Assembly: GCF_006494815.1 (NCBI RefSeq)
Contig: NZ_CP041091.1
Location: forward strand, 744,001 to 808,000
Source of the DNA: Nocardioides sambongensis
Lineage (GTDB): Bacteria > Actinomycetota > Actinomycetes > Propionibacteriales > Nocardioidaceae
DNA length: 64,000 nt
Reading direction: 5' to 3'
Part shown: positions 38,618 to 48,256 of the stretch, in pieces
Layout of the letters: every line of letters begins with the position of its first letter
How positions within the stretch are numbered: position 1 is the stretch's first letter
Translations under genes and position numbers: made by a program
The notes under the pieces: model-generated
What the model was told of the DNA's origin: nothing
Databases searched by the model: none
The model's input: only the letters and a program-made list of their open reading frames with translations

Positions 38618-39745
38618 TCACCAGTACCGGTCGTTGATGTCCGTCCCGAATGCCCAGCGGCCGTAGATCCCCAGCACGTCCTCAGCGTGGTTGACGGCGT
38701 TGGACCGCGCCACCTGCGCCTCCCGCCAGGCACGCTGGAGCGGGTGGTGACGCCCCCAGGCCTCGGCTCCTGCGGCGTCGAGGAGGTGTCCGATCGCGCG
38801 ACTGCAACGTTCGGCCAGCAACGCCTGGTCGCGGCGGGCCCGGATCGCCAGGCCGGTGTCGGGCACCACGTTCGCCCGGACGTCGTCCATCAGCTCGATC
38901 AGGTTGCGCTGCATCTGGCGCCATGCCGCGTGCAGGTCGGTCACGGTGCGTGCCACCACGGGCAGGGAGGCCGCCTCCGGACGGTCGGCGACGAGGGCGG
39001 CGTAGGCACCCTCCGCCGCGCCGAGGGCCGGCAGGGCCAGGGCGTGGGTGTGCACGGTGGAGTACGGCAACCGGTAGACGGGGGAGCGCTGGGTGAGGTG
39101 CTCGCGTGCCCCGTGCACGGCGCGTCCCTGCGATCCGAAGAGGCGGTGGCCCCGGACCACCAGGTCCTTCACCACGATGCTGTCGGCGCCGATGGCGCGC
39201 AGACCGGTGGGATCCCAGCTGCGCTCGATGGTGAAGTCCTGGGCGGGGACGAGCACTTGGGTGAAGTCGGCGGGCTCGCCCGCGTCGTTCAGCAGCACCG
39301 CGCCCAGGCAGGCCCAGGCGGCGTGGTGCACGCCTGCTGCTGCCCGCCAGCGCCCGGAGAGGACGAAGCCGTCCGCGGCCGGTCGAAGCGTGCCGTCGGG
39401 GATGTAGCAGGAGGCGATCAGGGAGCGCGCGCCCTCGGTGCCCCAGATCTCGTCGCGCACGCCCTCGTCGAAGAGCGCGACGTGCCACTCGTTCGATGCC
39501 AGGGCGGAGGCGACCCACCCGGTCGCCGTGCAGCCACGGGAGAGCAGGCGGATCGCCCGGGCGAACTCCACGGGGTCGCTCTCGCTCCCGCCATGGGAGG
39601 AGGGGCGGAACAGACGGAAGAGACCGAGGTCGTCCAAGCGGTCGATCACCGCCTCGTCGACTGCCCCCTGGACATCGACCTCGGCGGCGTCGCGGGCGAG
39701 CTCGGGCACCATCACGCGGATCTCGTCGAGCAGTCGGTCGGTCAC
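38618..39745 (-). CDS. HsaA-like ACAD-fold flavin hydroxylase, third copy
   Basis: A 375-residue protein of the same class D monooxygenase group, intact as read: LFRLFRPSSHGG, GCTATGWVASALASNEWHVALF and GRWRAAAGVHHAAWACLGA mark the fold. It starts at GTG 39745 with GAGAGGACG upstream. It is less similar to the other copies (AAAGVHHAAW replaces SSGSDHADW), so the substrate may differ. It is divergent from a fourth, shorter copy. Confidence 0.82.
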   Translation of the reverse strand: MTDRLLDEIRVMVPELARDAAEVDVQGAVDEAVIDRLDDLGLFRLFRPSSHGGSESDPVEFARAIRLLSRGCTATGWVASALASNEWHVALFDEGVRDEIWGTEGARSLIASCYIPDGTLRPAADGFVLSGRWRAAAGVHHAAWACLGAVLLNDAGEPADFTQVLVPAQDFTIERSWDPTGLRAIGADSIVVKDLVVRGHRLFGSQGRAVHGAREHLTQRSPVYRLPYSTVHTHALALPALGAAEGAYAALVADRPEAASLPVVARTVTDLHAAWRQMQRNLIELMDDVRANVVPDTGLAIRARRDQALLAERCSRAIGHLLDAAGAEAWGRHHPLQRAWREAQVARSNAVNHAEDVLGIYGRWAFGTDINDRYW

Positions 39746-39954
39746 CAATCCGTCCTCTCGTCTCTGCGGACCCGCGGGTGCGGCGGACCCGTGATGGATC
39801 GGCCCCGCCGGAGATCGCCGCCCGAGACCGTCGCCGGGCCATGGCCTCTCGTTGCCCGGGTGACCGGTGTCACCGTGCAGATGGATACTAGGGTAGGACG
39901 GTCGGGATGGTCGTTCGGCACGGGGCATCTGCACCGGGACAGTAGGGAGTCGCA

Positions 39955-40991
39955 GTGGGTTCGGTCCGCGAGCTGGTGGCCGAGTTGGTCCCCTCGATCC
40001 GCGAGGAGGCCTCACGCACCGAGGCGCAGCGCTCGGTGCCGACCGAGGTGCTGGCCGCTCTGCTGAGCACGGGCATCTTCTCGACCTCCTCGCCGGAGGA
40101 CCGGGGGAGCGGACGGCGGAGCTCCTCGAGGTGGTGCACCTGGTCGCCGGTGCCTGCGGCTCCACGGGCTGGCTCACCGCGCACCTCGGTGCTGCGTCCC
40201 GGCTCCTCGACGCGTTCGAGAAGGACGTCCGCGCCGACCTGATCGGTCCCGAAGGGGCGGCGCCACCCGTGGCCTTCACGCTGGAGCCCGGCGGGCGGCT
40301 GACCGAGACCGAGGACGGACTGCGCCTCGACGGCCGCTGGACCGCGGTCACCGGGGCGGCGTACGCCGGACACCTGATCCTCGCGGCCCGCCGGCGCGGA
40401 TTCGAAGCGCCCGGACCGCTCGGTGTGGTCCTGGTGCCGATCGAGTCCTGCCGGGTGGCGCCCGCGATCGACACCATCGGCCTGACCGCGATCGGGTCGC
40501 TCGACGTCGCCGTCGAGGGGGTCGCGGTGCCCGAGGAACACTGGTGCGAGGTCGACGGCCTGCCGTCGACGACCACGGCGCCGGTGGGTGCGGTCGTGGC
40601 GATGGCTCTGGTCGGAGCCGCGCACGGCGCCCTGGACACCCACGTCGCCCAGGTGGCCGCACGCGTGGCGCTGTCGCACGGCGGCGAGGAAGTGCGCACC
40701 GGCGACCTGTCGCCCACCAAGGTCGGTCGCGCCGCGTCACTGCTGGACGCGGCCGCGCTGCTGCTGGCAGGCGACGTGGACACGGACCCGGACGGTCTGC
40801 CCCAGGATCGACTGGAGCACCAGGTCTATGCCGTCAACCGCTCGGTCCAGGCGGCGGAGCTGGTCTTCTCCAGCATGCGTACGCACGCACTGGACGCCGA
40901 TGATCCGGTGGCGCGGCTGTGGCGCGACGTGCGGGTGGGCGGCGATCAGGCCCGTACTCTGACGACCCGGCTCCGCTCCCTGGGCGGCTGA
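39955..40991 (+). CDS. ACAD-fold hydroxylase-like protein, fourth copy (one-base frameshift)
   Basis: A 345-residue protein after adding one base in the G run 40103-40107, which gives EDRGERTAELLEVVHLVAGACGSTGW. It retains ACGSTGWLTAHLGAA and a WTAVTGAAYAGHLILAA segment but is shorter than HsaA and lacks its SGSDH motif. It starts at GTG 39955 with GGGAG upstream. A TAGGGT -10-like box lies 68 bases upstream. It could be a partner subunit of the divergent third copy; this is inference. Confidence 0.75.
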
Positions 40992-41045
40992 CCCGGCGGA
41001 CCGCCCCGGGTCGGTAGTGACGCGCGTCGGTGGACTTCCGTACCG

Positions 41046-41861
41046 TCAGTGGGTACCGGTGCCGCCCAGGGTGGCGCGCAGGCTGGCCAGCTCGGCGGCA
41101 CTCAGGCCGTTGTCGAGCAGGAACCGCCCGGCACCGCCGTACTGCTCGTGGAGTGCTCGGACCAGTTGGCGGATCGCCTCGCCGTCCACGCTCATCACCC
41201 CGTTGGCCACCGGCGGCAGGTTGCGGTAGGCGGGGATGGAGACGAGACGCTCCCGGATGGCAGGTGCGCGCTCGCTGGTGAGCACGTAGTCGGCGACGAT
41301 GTCCTCGCCCGCGACGCCGACCGCGTCGAGGAGGACAGCGGCCACCACGCCGGTGCGGTCCTTGCCGGCCGCGCAGTGGAAGAGGACGCCCTGGCGGCTC
41401 GGGTCGGCCACCACCCGTGCGGCGGTGACGATCGAGTCGGTGCTGCCGGCCAGCAGCTGCTGGTAGAGAACGCCCAAGTCGGTGGTCCGGGTGTCCGGCA
41501 CCACCACGTCGAGCCCGGTGTCGGTGGTCTTGCGGATCGGAGCCGAGACCACCTCCAGGCCCGCGTCGCCGAACAGCCCATGACCTTCGCGGGCTGCCTC
41601 GTCGGGCAGCCGGAGGTCGAGGATGGTGCGCAACCCGCGTCGCTGGACGAGCTCGGCGACGTCCGCGGGGACCGACTGCTGCAGGGTGGAGGCCCGGTAG
41701 GCCACGCCGAAGCGGGTGTGTCCACCGGTGGGCAGCGGGAGGCCGCCGAGGTCGCGCACGTTGTCCACCTCGGTCAGCCGCACCCAGCGGTCGCCGTCGA
41801 GGTCCCGTGCGTCGGCGCCCGTCGACTCTGCTGCTCCGGTCGGCTCCATCTCCCTGATCAT
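41046..41861 (-). CDS. Tyrosine/serine protein phosphatase, MptpB-like
   Basis: A phosphatase of about 271 residues with the P-loop HCAAGKDRTG (Cys-x5-Arg) and the N-terminal NVRDLGG motif typical of PF13350-type, MptpB-like phosphatases. This group can dephosphorylate proteins or phosphoinositides. ATG 41861 has a G-rich ribosome site; GTG 41879 and ATG 41849 are alternatives. It is divergent from the winged-helix gene, with operator site I between them. Confidence 0.85.
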   Translation of the reverse strand: MIREMEPTGAAESTGADARDLDGDRWVRLTEVDNVRDLGGLPLPTGGHTRFGVAYRASTLQQSVPADVAELVQRRGLRTILDLRLPDEAAREGHGLFGDAGLEVVSAPIRKTTDTGLDVVVPDTRTTDLGVLYQQLLAGSTDSIVTAARVVADPSRQGVLFHCAAGKDRTGVVAAVLLDAVGVAGEDIVADYVLTSERAPAIRERLVSIPAYRNLPPVANGVMSVDGEAIRQLVRALHEQYGGAGRFLLDNGLSAAELASLRATLGGTGTH

Positions 41862-41903
41862 GGCCCCCACGATCGCCACGCCGACAGGCCCCCCAGACCC
41901 TCG

Positions 41904-41921
41904 TCCCGTTCACCGGGAGAG
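41904..41921. promoter_or_regulatory. Putative regulon operator, site I
   Basis: TCCCGTTCACCGGGAGAG in the divergent promoter between the phosphatase and the winged-helix gene. It is a perfect TCCC-N7-GGGA match with a different right flank. Confidence 0.5.
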
Positions 41922-41991
41922 ATTCGTGTCACGCCCCGATCCGCGGTCACCCTCGTGAGGATCAACGACGGCGCAAGCGGAGGAGAGACTG

Positions 41992-42623
41992 ATGATGGCG
42001 CAACCTGGCGTGGCAACGGAGCTGCAGCTGCTGAGGCTGGTCGAGCTCAAGGGCGGGTGCGGGCCGAGGACCTCGCGCCGGCACTCGGGCTGTCCGAGGA
42101 GCAGGCGCACGCCGAGGTGCTCGCCCTGGTCGAGGGCGGGCTGGTCGCCGCGGCCGGACGCGGCTTCCGCCTCTCGCCCGACGGCAAGGCGCGGGTCGGC
42201 TCCCTGCTGGACGCGGAGTACGACGACGTCGACGACGCGGCGATGGTCGCGGCGTACGACGAGTTCTGCGGGTTCAACGCGGACCTCAAGCAGATCATCA
42301 CCGACTGGCAGGTGACGCCGTCCGGCGAACCGAACCTGCACGACGACGCCACGTATGACCACGCGGTGCTCACCCGGCTCGTGGCGCTGCACGACCGGTT
42401 CGTCCCGCTGCTGGAGCGGTTCGGGACGATCGCTCCGCGCCTGGCCACCTACCCGCGCCGCTTCGCCCACGCGTGCGAACGCATCGCCGCGGGGGAGCAG
42501 ACCTGGGTGGCGCGCCCGATCACCGACAGCTTCCACACCGTCTGGTTCGAGCTGCACGAGGACCTGATCCGGCTGTGCGGCCGTACCCGACTCGAGGAGG
42601 CCGCTGCGGGTCGCGCCCACTGA
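41992..42623 (+). CDS. Winged-helix-like protein of unknown function (one-base frameshift)
   Basis: About 210 residues after adding one base in 42051-42057, which joins LLRLVELKGG to VRAEDLAPALGLSEEQAHAE. Residues 1-80 look like a winged helix (EEQAHAEVLALVEGGLV, GRGFRLSPDGKARV). The rest is helical, with AAYDEFCGFNADLKQIITDWQV and a conserved-looking WVARPITDSFHTVWFELHEDL. It is convergent with the PPDK-like gene and separated from it by a terminator. It may regulate or assist the phosphotransferase genes; I do not recognise the family. Confidence 0.75.
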
Positions 42624-42651
42624 CGTCCGCCCCGTTCCCGGAGGGGACGAC

Positions 42652-42695
42652 GACAGGGGCCGCAGGTGCTGGGAAGCACCTGCGGCCCCTCTGTC
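42652..42695. terminator. Bidirectional terminator hairpin
   Basis: A perfect 15-bp stem (ggggccgcaggtgct and its complement) with a 4-base loop, extended by GACA/TGTC. It lies between convergent genes ending at 42623 (+) and 42742 (-). Confidence 0.85.
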
Positions 42696-42741
42696 TTCGA
42701 TCCGTGGCTCGATCCGTGGCTGCTCTGTGCGGACGGGCGGT

Positions 42742-44300
42742 TCAGCCGGCGTTCAGCGCCTCGAACGCGGCGACGGCCCGCTCGGCGGGGGAGAGGTCGC
42801 GCAGCGACGCCACGGTCTCTGCATCGAGCTCCGCCTCGACCCACTCGGTCAGGCGCACCAGGCTCGGCTCCAGGGCGCCGACCCCGGGGGCGACCCGGCC
42901 CGGCCAGACCTGGCCGGTGCTGCCGTCGACGGTGATCTCCCGACCGGCCAGCCGGTCGAGGACCCCGTCTCCGCACCCGACGATGCAGGCCCGACCGATC
43001 TCCCGGCTCACCACGGCGGCGTGGGAGGTCGCGCCGCCGTACTCGGTGACGATGGCGACCGCGGCGAGCATGCCGTGCAGATCGTCGGGGGACGTCGTCG
43101 CGCGGACCAGTACGACGTCCTCGCCGGCCTCCGCGCGCTCCTCCGCCTCGTCGGGGTCGGTCACCGCGATGCCGGTGGCGAGACCGGGACAGGCAGAGAC
43201 GCCGACCGCGATCGGGTCACCCTGGCCGGGTCCGGCGCCGGCCTCCGCGACGCTGCGCACCTGCGCCAGGTCCACCCGGGACCTGGCCACGGACGGGGTC
43301 AGCACGCCCTCGTCGACCATGTCGACGGCGATCCGGACCGCCGCCAGTGGGGACCGCTTGGCCGACCGTGTCTGCAGGAGCCAGAGCCTGCCGGCCTCGA
43401 CGGTGAACTCGATGTCCTGGACGTCGCCGTTGAGTCGCTCCAGTCGGCGCGCCATGTCGAGCAGCTCGGTGTGGACCGCGGGGAGACCGGACGCGAGCGC
43501 CTCGAGCGGCAGCGGCGTGACCTTGCCGGAGACGACGTCCTCGCCCTGCCCGCCGGGCAGCCACTCGCCGAACGGATCGGACGAGCCGGTGTTGGGGTTG
43601 CGGGAGAACAGCACCCCGGTGCCGGAGTCGGCGTCGAGGTTCCCGAAGACCATGGCCTGGATGGTGACCGCGGTGCCCAGGTCGTCGCCGATCCCTCGGG
43701 AGCGTCGGTACACCTGGGCCCGCGGCGACTGCCAGGAGCCGAAGACCGCCGCCACCGCGGCACGCAGCTGTGCCCAGGCGTCGTCGGGGACGACCGCGGT
43801 CGTGTCCTCGGGCGCAGCGCCGAGCACCGTCTCGCGGTACTGGTGGACGAACCGGTCTCGGGTGTCGGCGACGTAGTCGGCGTCACCGGTCTCGGCGGTG
43901 AGGGCACGCTCGGTGGTCTCGCTCAGGCCGAGGTTGAGAACGGTGTCCATCATCCCCGGCATGCTGATCGGGGCGCCGCTGCGCACCGAGACGAGGAGCG
44001 GTCGCTCCACGGACCCGAACCGACGGCCGGTCTCCTGCTCGAGGAAGGCGACGCCCTGGCGGACCTGGGCCCACACCTCGTCGGTGATCTGGCCACCTGC
44101 CTCGTAGAAGGAGCGGCAGTGCCCGGTGGTGAGGGCGACGGCCGGGGGACCGGCAGGTCCCGTGCGCGCATCGCGTTCACGCTCCACGCCTTGCCGCCCA
44201 GCGCGCTGCGGTCCAGCGTGCAGGATCCGTCGAGACGGACCACGGCGGCCGGCACACCGGGGGCGATCCTGGTCAGGGTGGCGTCCGTGCTGGCGGTCAT
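42742..44300 (-). CDS. PPDK-like ATP-grasp plus phosphohistidine protein lacking the PEP barrel (one-base frameshift)
   Basis: A 519-residue protein after adding one base in the G run 44144-44148 (DLPVP to PAVALTT). It has the pyruvate phosphate dikinase nucleotide-binding region (LGGKAWSVNAM, LVSVRSGAPISMPGMMDTV, RNPNTGS, WLLQTRSAKRS). A swivelling domain carries the phospho-acceptor His in GGATSHAAVV (about residue 427). The C-terminal PEP/pyruvate TIM barrel of true PPDK (about 870 residues) is absent. It can therefore probably be phosphorylated by ATP but must pass the phosphate to another protein or substrate. It lies 10 bases after an SDR in the KstD-led operon. Confidence 0.87.
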
Positions 44301-44310
44301 CGATGGCTCC

Positions 44311-45054
44311 TCAGAGTCCGGCACCGCTGAGCATCCCGCCGTCGACGGTGAACTCGCTGCCGGTGCAGTAGGTCGACTGGTCCGAGAGCAGGTAGCTCGC
44401 CAGGGGCGAGACCTCCTCGGGCTGGCCCCAGCGGGAGATCGGCACCTTGGCGTAGATCTCGCCCTCGGGCGGCTGTCCGGGCCGTTGGGTCATCGGCGTC
44501 GCGATCCCACCGGGGTGGATGGAGTTGACCCGGATGCCCTGCGAGCCGAGCTCATGTGCGGCGGCCTTGGTGAGCCCGCGGACCCCGAACTTGCTGGCGG
44601 TGTAGGCGGAGAGGCCGGAAGCGCCGACCATGCCGTTGATCGAGGAGACGTTGACGATCGATCCTCCCTGCTCGGACATCAGCGGGGCGACGGTCTTGAT
44701 GCCGAGCCAGGTGCCGGTGAGGTTGATCTCCAGCACGCGACGGAAGGCGTCCAGGTCCATCTCCGCGATCGGCTGGAACACCAGCACGCCGGCGTTGTTG
44801 ACCAGGCCGTCGACCCGACCGAACTCCGCGGTCGCGGTGGACACGAAACCTGCCCAGCTCGTCGGGTCGGTGACGTCGTGGTGGACGTAGCGCGCCCGTT
44901 CGCCCAGCTCCTTGGCGAGCAGCTCACCCTCGTGGTCGAGCAGGTCGCCGATCACGACCCGGGCTCCCTCCTCGACGAAGTGACGCGCGTGCGCGGCACC
45001 CATCCCGCGGGCGCCTCCGGTGAGAAGAACCACCTTGCTCTCCAGCGTTCCCAT
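44311..45054 (-). CDS. Short-chain dehydrogenase, 3alpha/20beta-hydroxysteroid dehydrogenase-like
   Basis: A 247-residue classical SDR with GGARGMGAA cofactor loop, NNAGVLVF, Ser in SSINGM, YTASK and the ending TVDGGMLSGAGL. The overall text closely resembles FabG3/20beta-HSD-type enzymes. GGAAGAGGA precedes the ATG. It lies between the KstD-like and PPDK-like genes in one operon, which supports a steroid substrate. Confidence 0.9.
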   Translation of the reverse strand: MGTLESKVVLLTGGARGMGAAHARHFVEEGARVVIGDLLDHEGELLAKELGERARYVHHDVTDPTSWAGFVSTATAEFGRVDGLVNNAGVLVFQPIAEMDLDAFRRVLEINLTGTWLGIKTVAPLMSEQGGSIVNVSSINGMVGASGLSAYTASKFGVRGLTKAAAHELGSQGIRVNSIHPGGIATPMTQRPGQPPEGEIYAKVPISRWGQPEEVSPLASYLLSDQSTYCTGSEFTVDGGMLSGAGL

Positions 45055-45077
45055 TCCTCTTCCTCCGTGTTCGTTGA

Positions 45078-46762
45078 TCAACGCCGGGCCGCGTCGCGGG
45101 CCGCGATGTAGCCGAAGACCATGGCCGGTCCGATGGTGGCGCCAGCACCGGCGTAGTCGTTGCCCATCACCGCGGCCGAGGCGTTGCCGGCGGCGTACAG
45201 GCCGGTGATCGGCTCGCCCGCGGCATCCAGCACCCGGCCGCGCTCGTCGGTGGTCAGGCCGCCCTTGGTGCCGAGGTCGCCCGGGGCGACCCGGACCGCG
45301 TAGTACGGCGCGCGGGTCAGCGGTCCGAGGACCGGGTTCTGCAGCGTGGGGTCGCCGTAGTAGCGGTCGTAGGCGCTGTCGCCGCGCTGGTGGTCGTCGT
45401 CGTGTCCCGCGCGGGCCAGGTCGTTGAACCGCTCCACGGCGCTCTCCAGCGCCTCGGGGTCCATGCCGGTCAGGCCGGCCAGCTCGGCGAGCGAGTCGGC
45501 GCGGTGGGCCGTGCCGGCGTCGTACCAGGTCTGCGGCAGGTCGGTGCCCGGCACGATGCCGCCGAACGGGTAGCGCCGCCGTGCGGTCTGGTCCTGGACG
45601 AACCACAAGTAGGGGTGGCCCCGCTCGATCTGCTCGTGCACGAACGTCACGTACGGCGACGACTCGTTCGTGAACCGCTCACCCTCGGGGGTGAGGATCA
45701 GCGAGTTCGGGATGGAGCGCTCCGAGACCAGCGAGTGCACGCGACCCTCGGGCTTGCGCACCGCGGGCATCCACCACGCGTCGTCCATCAGGTCCACCGC
45801 GGCACCCACCGCCTGACCGGCGACGATGCCGTCGCCGGTGTTGCTCTCCACGCCACCCGAGACGTCGGGACGGCCGACCTCGGGGAGGTACTCCTTGCGC
45901 ATCGCCTCGTTGCGTTCGAAGCCGCCGCTCGCGATCACCACGCCACGTCGCGCGCGGACCCGGTAGGGGTGACCCTCGTGCTCGATGACTGCTCCGACGA
46001 CCTGGTCGCCGTCACGGACCAGGTCGAGCAGCGGGGTGTCCAGCCAGACCGGGACACCGGCCTCGACCAGGCTGCTGCGCAACCGGGCGACCAGGGACTG
46101 CCCGAGCGATACCAGACGACGACGACGCAGCCGGTTCCAGGTCGCCTTCACCCCGAGGCGGAACGCCGTCCACCGGCCGGCCCAGGTGCGGGTCACCATG
46201 TTGAGCTTGACGTAGTCGGCGGAGGTGATCACCAGTCCGCCGGGCACGGAGAAGACGTTGCCCCGCTGCGTGGCCGCCAAGTCGCCGAGGCGGTCGATGG
46301 GGAAGGGCGGGCACTCGACACTGCGACCCTCGGGACGGCCGCCCGGTGCCTCCGGGTGGTAGTCGGGTAGCCCGGGCACCAGCGGAAGCGGAGGTCGCTC
46401 GTGCGGTCGCGGAACATCTCGAACATCGCCGGACCCTCGTGGACCAGCGCCGCGAGACGAGCCTGAGCGATGCTCCCCCCGGTGATGTGCTCGAGGTACT
46501 CCAGCACACGCTCCTCGGGGTCGGAGATGCCGGCCGCGGTCAGCACGTGGTTGTTGGGGACCCAGACCCCGCCGCCGGAGAGGGCGGTGGTGCCGCCGTA
46601 GACCTGCGCCTTCTCGACCAGCAGGGTGTCCAGGCCCTCGAGCGCGCCGGTCAGCGCCGTGGTCATCCCGGCCGCGCCACTGCCGACCACCAGCAGGTCG
46701 ACCTCGTGGTCCCAGGCAGGTCCGTCCGGCGCCGGAGTGCTTCCGGTGCGGGCTGACGTCAT
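45078..46762 (-). CDS. kstD: 3-ketosteroid delta1-dehydrogenase, KstD-like (one-base frameshift)
   Basis: A 561-residue FAD flavoprotein after adding one base in the G run 46365-46367 (CCPGYP to DYHPEAPGG). It has GSGAAGM, YGGTTALSGGGVWVPNN and the C-terminal DYAGAGATIG. The Tyr-x3-Gly of that last motif matches the catalytic Tyr/Gly pair described for KstD. It inserts the C1-C2 double bond in 3-ketosteroids; with KshA this opens ring B. It leads the operon 46762-42742 and has operator site B 67 bases upstream of its ATG. Confidence 0.88.
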
Positions 46763-46828
46763 CGACTTCCTCCTCGGTTCGGGTGTGGGACCAACAGCAC
46801 CGCACCGTCGGCGGCCAGCGGTCGTTCG

Positions 46829-46846
46829 TCCCATCCATAGGGACGT
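46829..46846 (-). promoter_or_regulatory. Putative regulon operator, site B
   Basis: TCCCATCCATAGGGACGT in the gap before the kstD-like gene. GTCCC-N7-GGGAC is perfectly symmetrical. Confidence 0.65.
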
Positions 46847-46879
46847 GCGGTGGTGCGCATCGGTCGGGCCCGGGGTTCC

Positions 46880-47751
46880 TCACCGGAGGGGGTCGATGAT
46901 CTCGTCGGCGAATCGTCGGACGGCGTCGATCCGCGAGCCGACGCTCCGGCCCTCGGCGGCGAGGAAGCCCGTCGGCGAGAGGTAGACGTCGGTCGCGCCG
47001 GCCGCGCCGAGTCGGCGCAGGCCGGCGACGCCGGCACCGGAGACCGGAGTGGCGCACACCGTGAACGGCCCGGTCCGGCCGAGGTCCGCACGCAGTGCTC
47101 CCAGCCGGGCGATGTCGCGCTCGAGGTCGTCCACCGCGAGGTTGGCCGAGATCCAGCCGTCGCCGATCCGCGCCGCGCGGGCGAGTGCCGCCTCGCTGTG
47201 GCCGCCGACCAGGATCGGCACCGGCTCGACGGGGCCGGGGAGATCATCAGCTTGTCGAAGTCGTAGTGGCGCCCGTGGTGCTCCACCCAGTGGGGCCCGC
47301 CGCCGCAGACCGCGCGCACGATCTCGATCGCCTCGTCCATCCGCGCGCCCCGGGTGCGCATCGCGGTGCCGGTGAAGCGGAACTCCTCGGGCATCCAGGC
47401 GAGGCCCACACCCAGGGCGACCCGGTCGGTGGCGGCGACGGCGAGCGTGGCGACCTGCTTGGCCAGCAGCAGCGGGTCGCGCAGCGGGAGCTTCAGCACC
47501 GCGGTCATGAAGCGGAGGCGATCGGTGATCGCCGCCAGTCCGGCGATCGTGACCAGAGGGTCCGGCATCGGGGTGTCGGGCCGCCAGTGACGCTCGCCGT
47601 CGGAGGTGTACGGATATCCCGCGGACACCTCGGCGGGGAAGAAGACGGAGTCGGGCAGGGTGACGCCCTCGAAGCCGACCTCCTCCGCGGTCCGGACCAC
47701 CTCGGGGAGCTCCTCGGCGGGCACCATGGCCGCCGACATCCACCACTTCAT
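46880..47751 (-). CDS. LLM-class F420-dependent oxidoreductase (one-base frameshift)
   Basis: A 290-residue luciferase-like TIM-barrel protein after adding one base in 47231-47240 (MISPAP to VEPVPILVGGHSE). Family segments include RLRFMTAVLKLPLRDPLLLAKQ, LGVGLAWMPEEF and IGDGWIS. Actinobacterial LLM proteins of this type usually use coenzyme F420. Its ATG overlaps the SnoaL-like gene stop (ATGA). It is the last gene of the operon starting at 49825. Confidence 0.87.
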
Positions 47752-48224
47752 CGCGGTGCCAGCAGGTCGAACGGGGTCGTGGTGACCTGGAAGCTCGGGG
47801 TGTCGGCGAGACTCATCCGTGCCTCGTACACCCGCTGGTAGGTGATCGAGGTGATCAGCCAGCCGCGCTCGGGGTCGCGACGGTACTCGTCGTGGGAGAG
47901 CGACTGCCCCTCGATCACGTAGCCGATGTCGGTGCAGATCGTGCGGTCGGCCATCGTCCAGGTGCCGCGGGCGGTGTCGCCGTCGATCTCCAGCGTCGGC
48001 TGGATCATCCAGTGGGCGGTGATCCGGTCGGCGGTGAGCCGCTGCTCCATCTCGGTGATCAGCGCGTCGGCACCGTCGGTGATCCAGTCCGGCCGGAACT
48101 GCGCGGTCATCTCCGGCGCGAGCGTGGCGGCCAGGCCCGCCCAGTCCCGGGTGTCCACACACCGGGCGTAGGTGTGCTTGAGCTCCTGGATGTCCCAACG
48201 GTGCTGGGCCTGCAGGTCGTGCAT
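47748..48224 (-). CDS. SnoaL-like (NTF2-fold) protein
   Basis: A 158-residue single-domain protein: YARCVDTRDWAGLAATLAPEM at the N-terminus, TMADRTICTDIGYVIEGQ in the sheet and WLITSITYQRVYEARM at the end. The fold is that of SnoaL/ketosteroid-isomerase-like proteins. It could be an isomerase or hydratase for a steroid intermediate, but no catalytic residue set is decisive. It sits between a KstD-like and an LLM gene. Confidence 0.83.
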   Translation of the reverse strand: MHDLQAQHRWDIQELKHTYARCVDTRDWAGLAATLAPEMTAQFRPDWITDGADALITEMEQRLTADRITAHWMIQPTLEIDGDTARGTWTMADRTICTDIGYVIEGQSLSHDEYRRDPERGWLITSITYQRVYEARMSLADTPSFQVTTTPFDLLAPR

Positions 48225-48256
48225 GTCGATCCTCTCGAGGGTGGGGTCGGACGGCG

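Noticed and set aside
39922..39944. An eleventh operator-like site before the gene at 39955
   Set aside because: CACCGGGACAG has the right arm but the left arm (GCAT) and spacing do not fit. Too weak to list.
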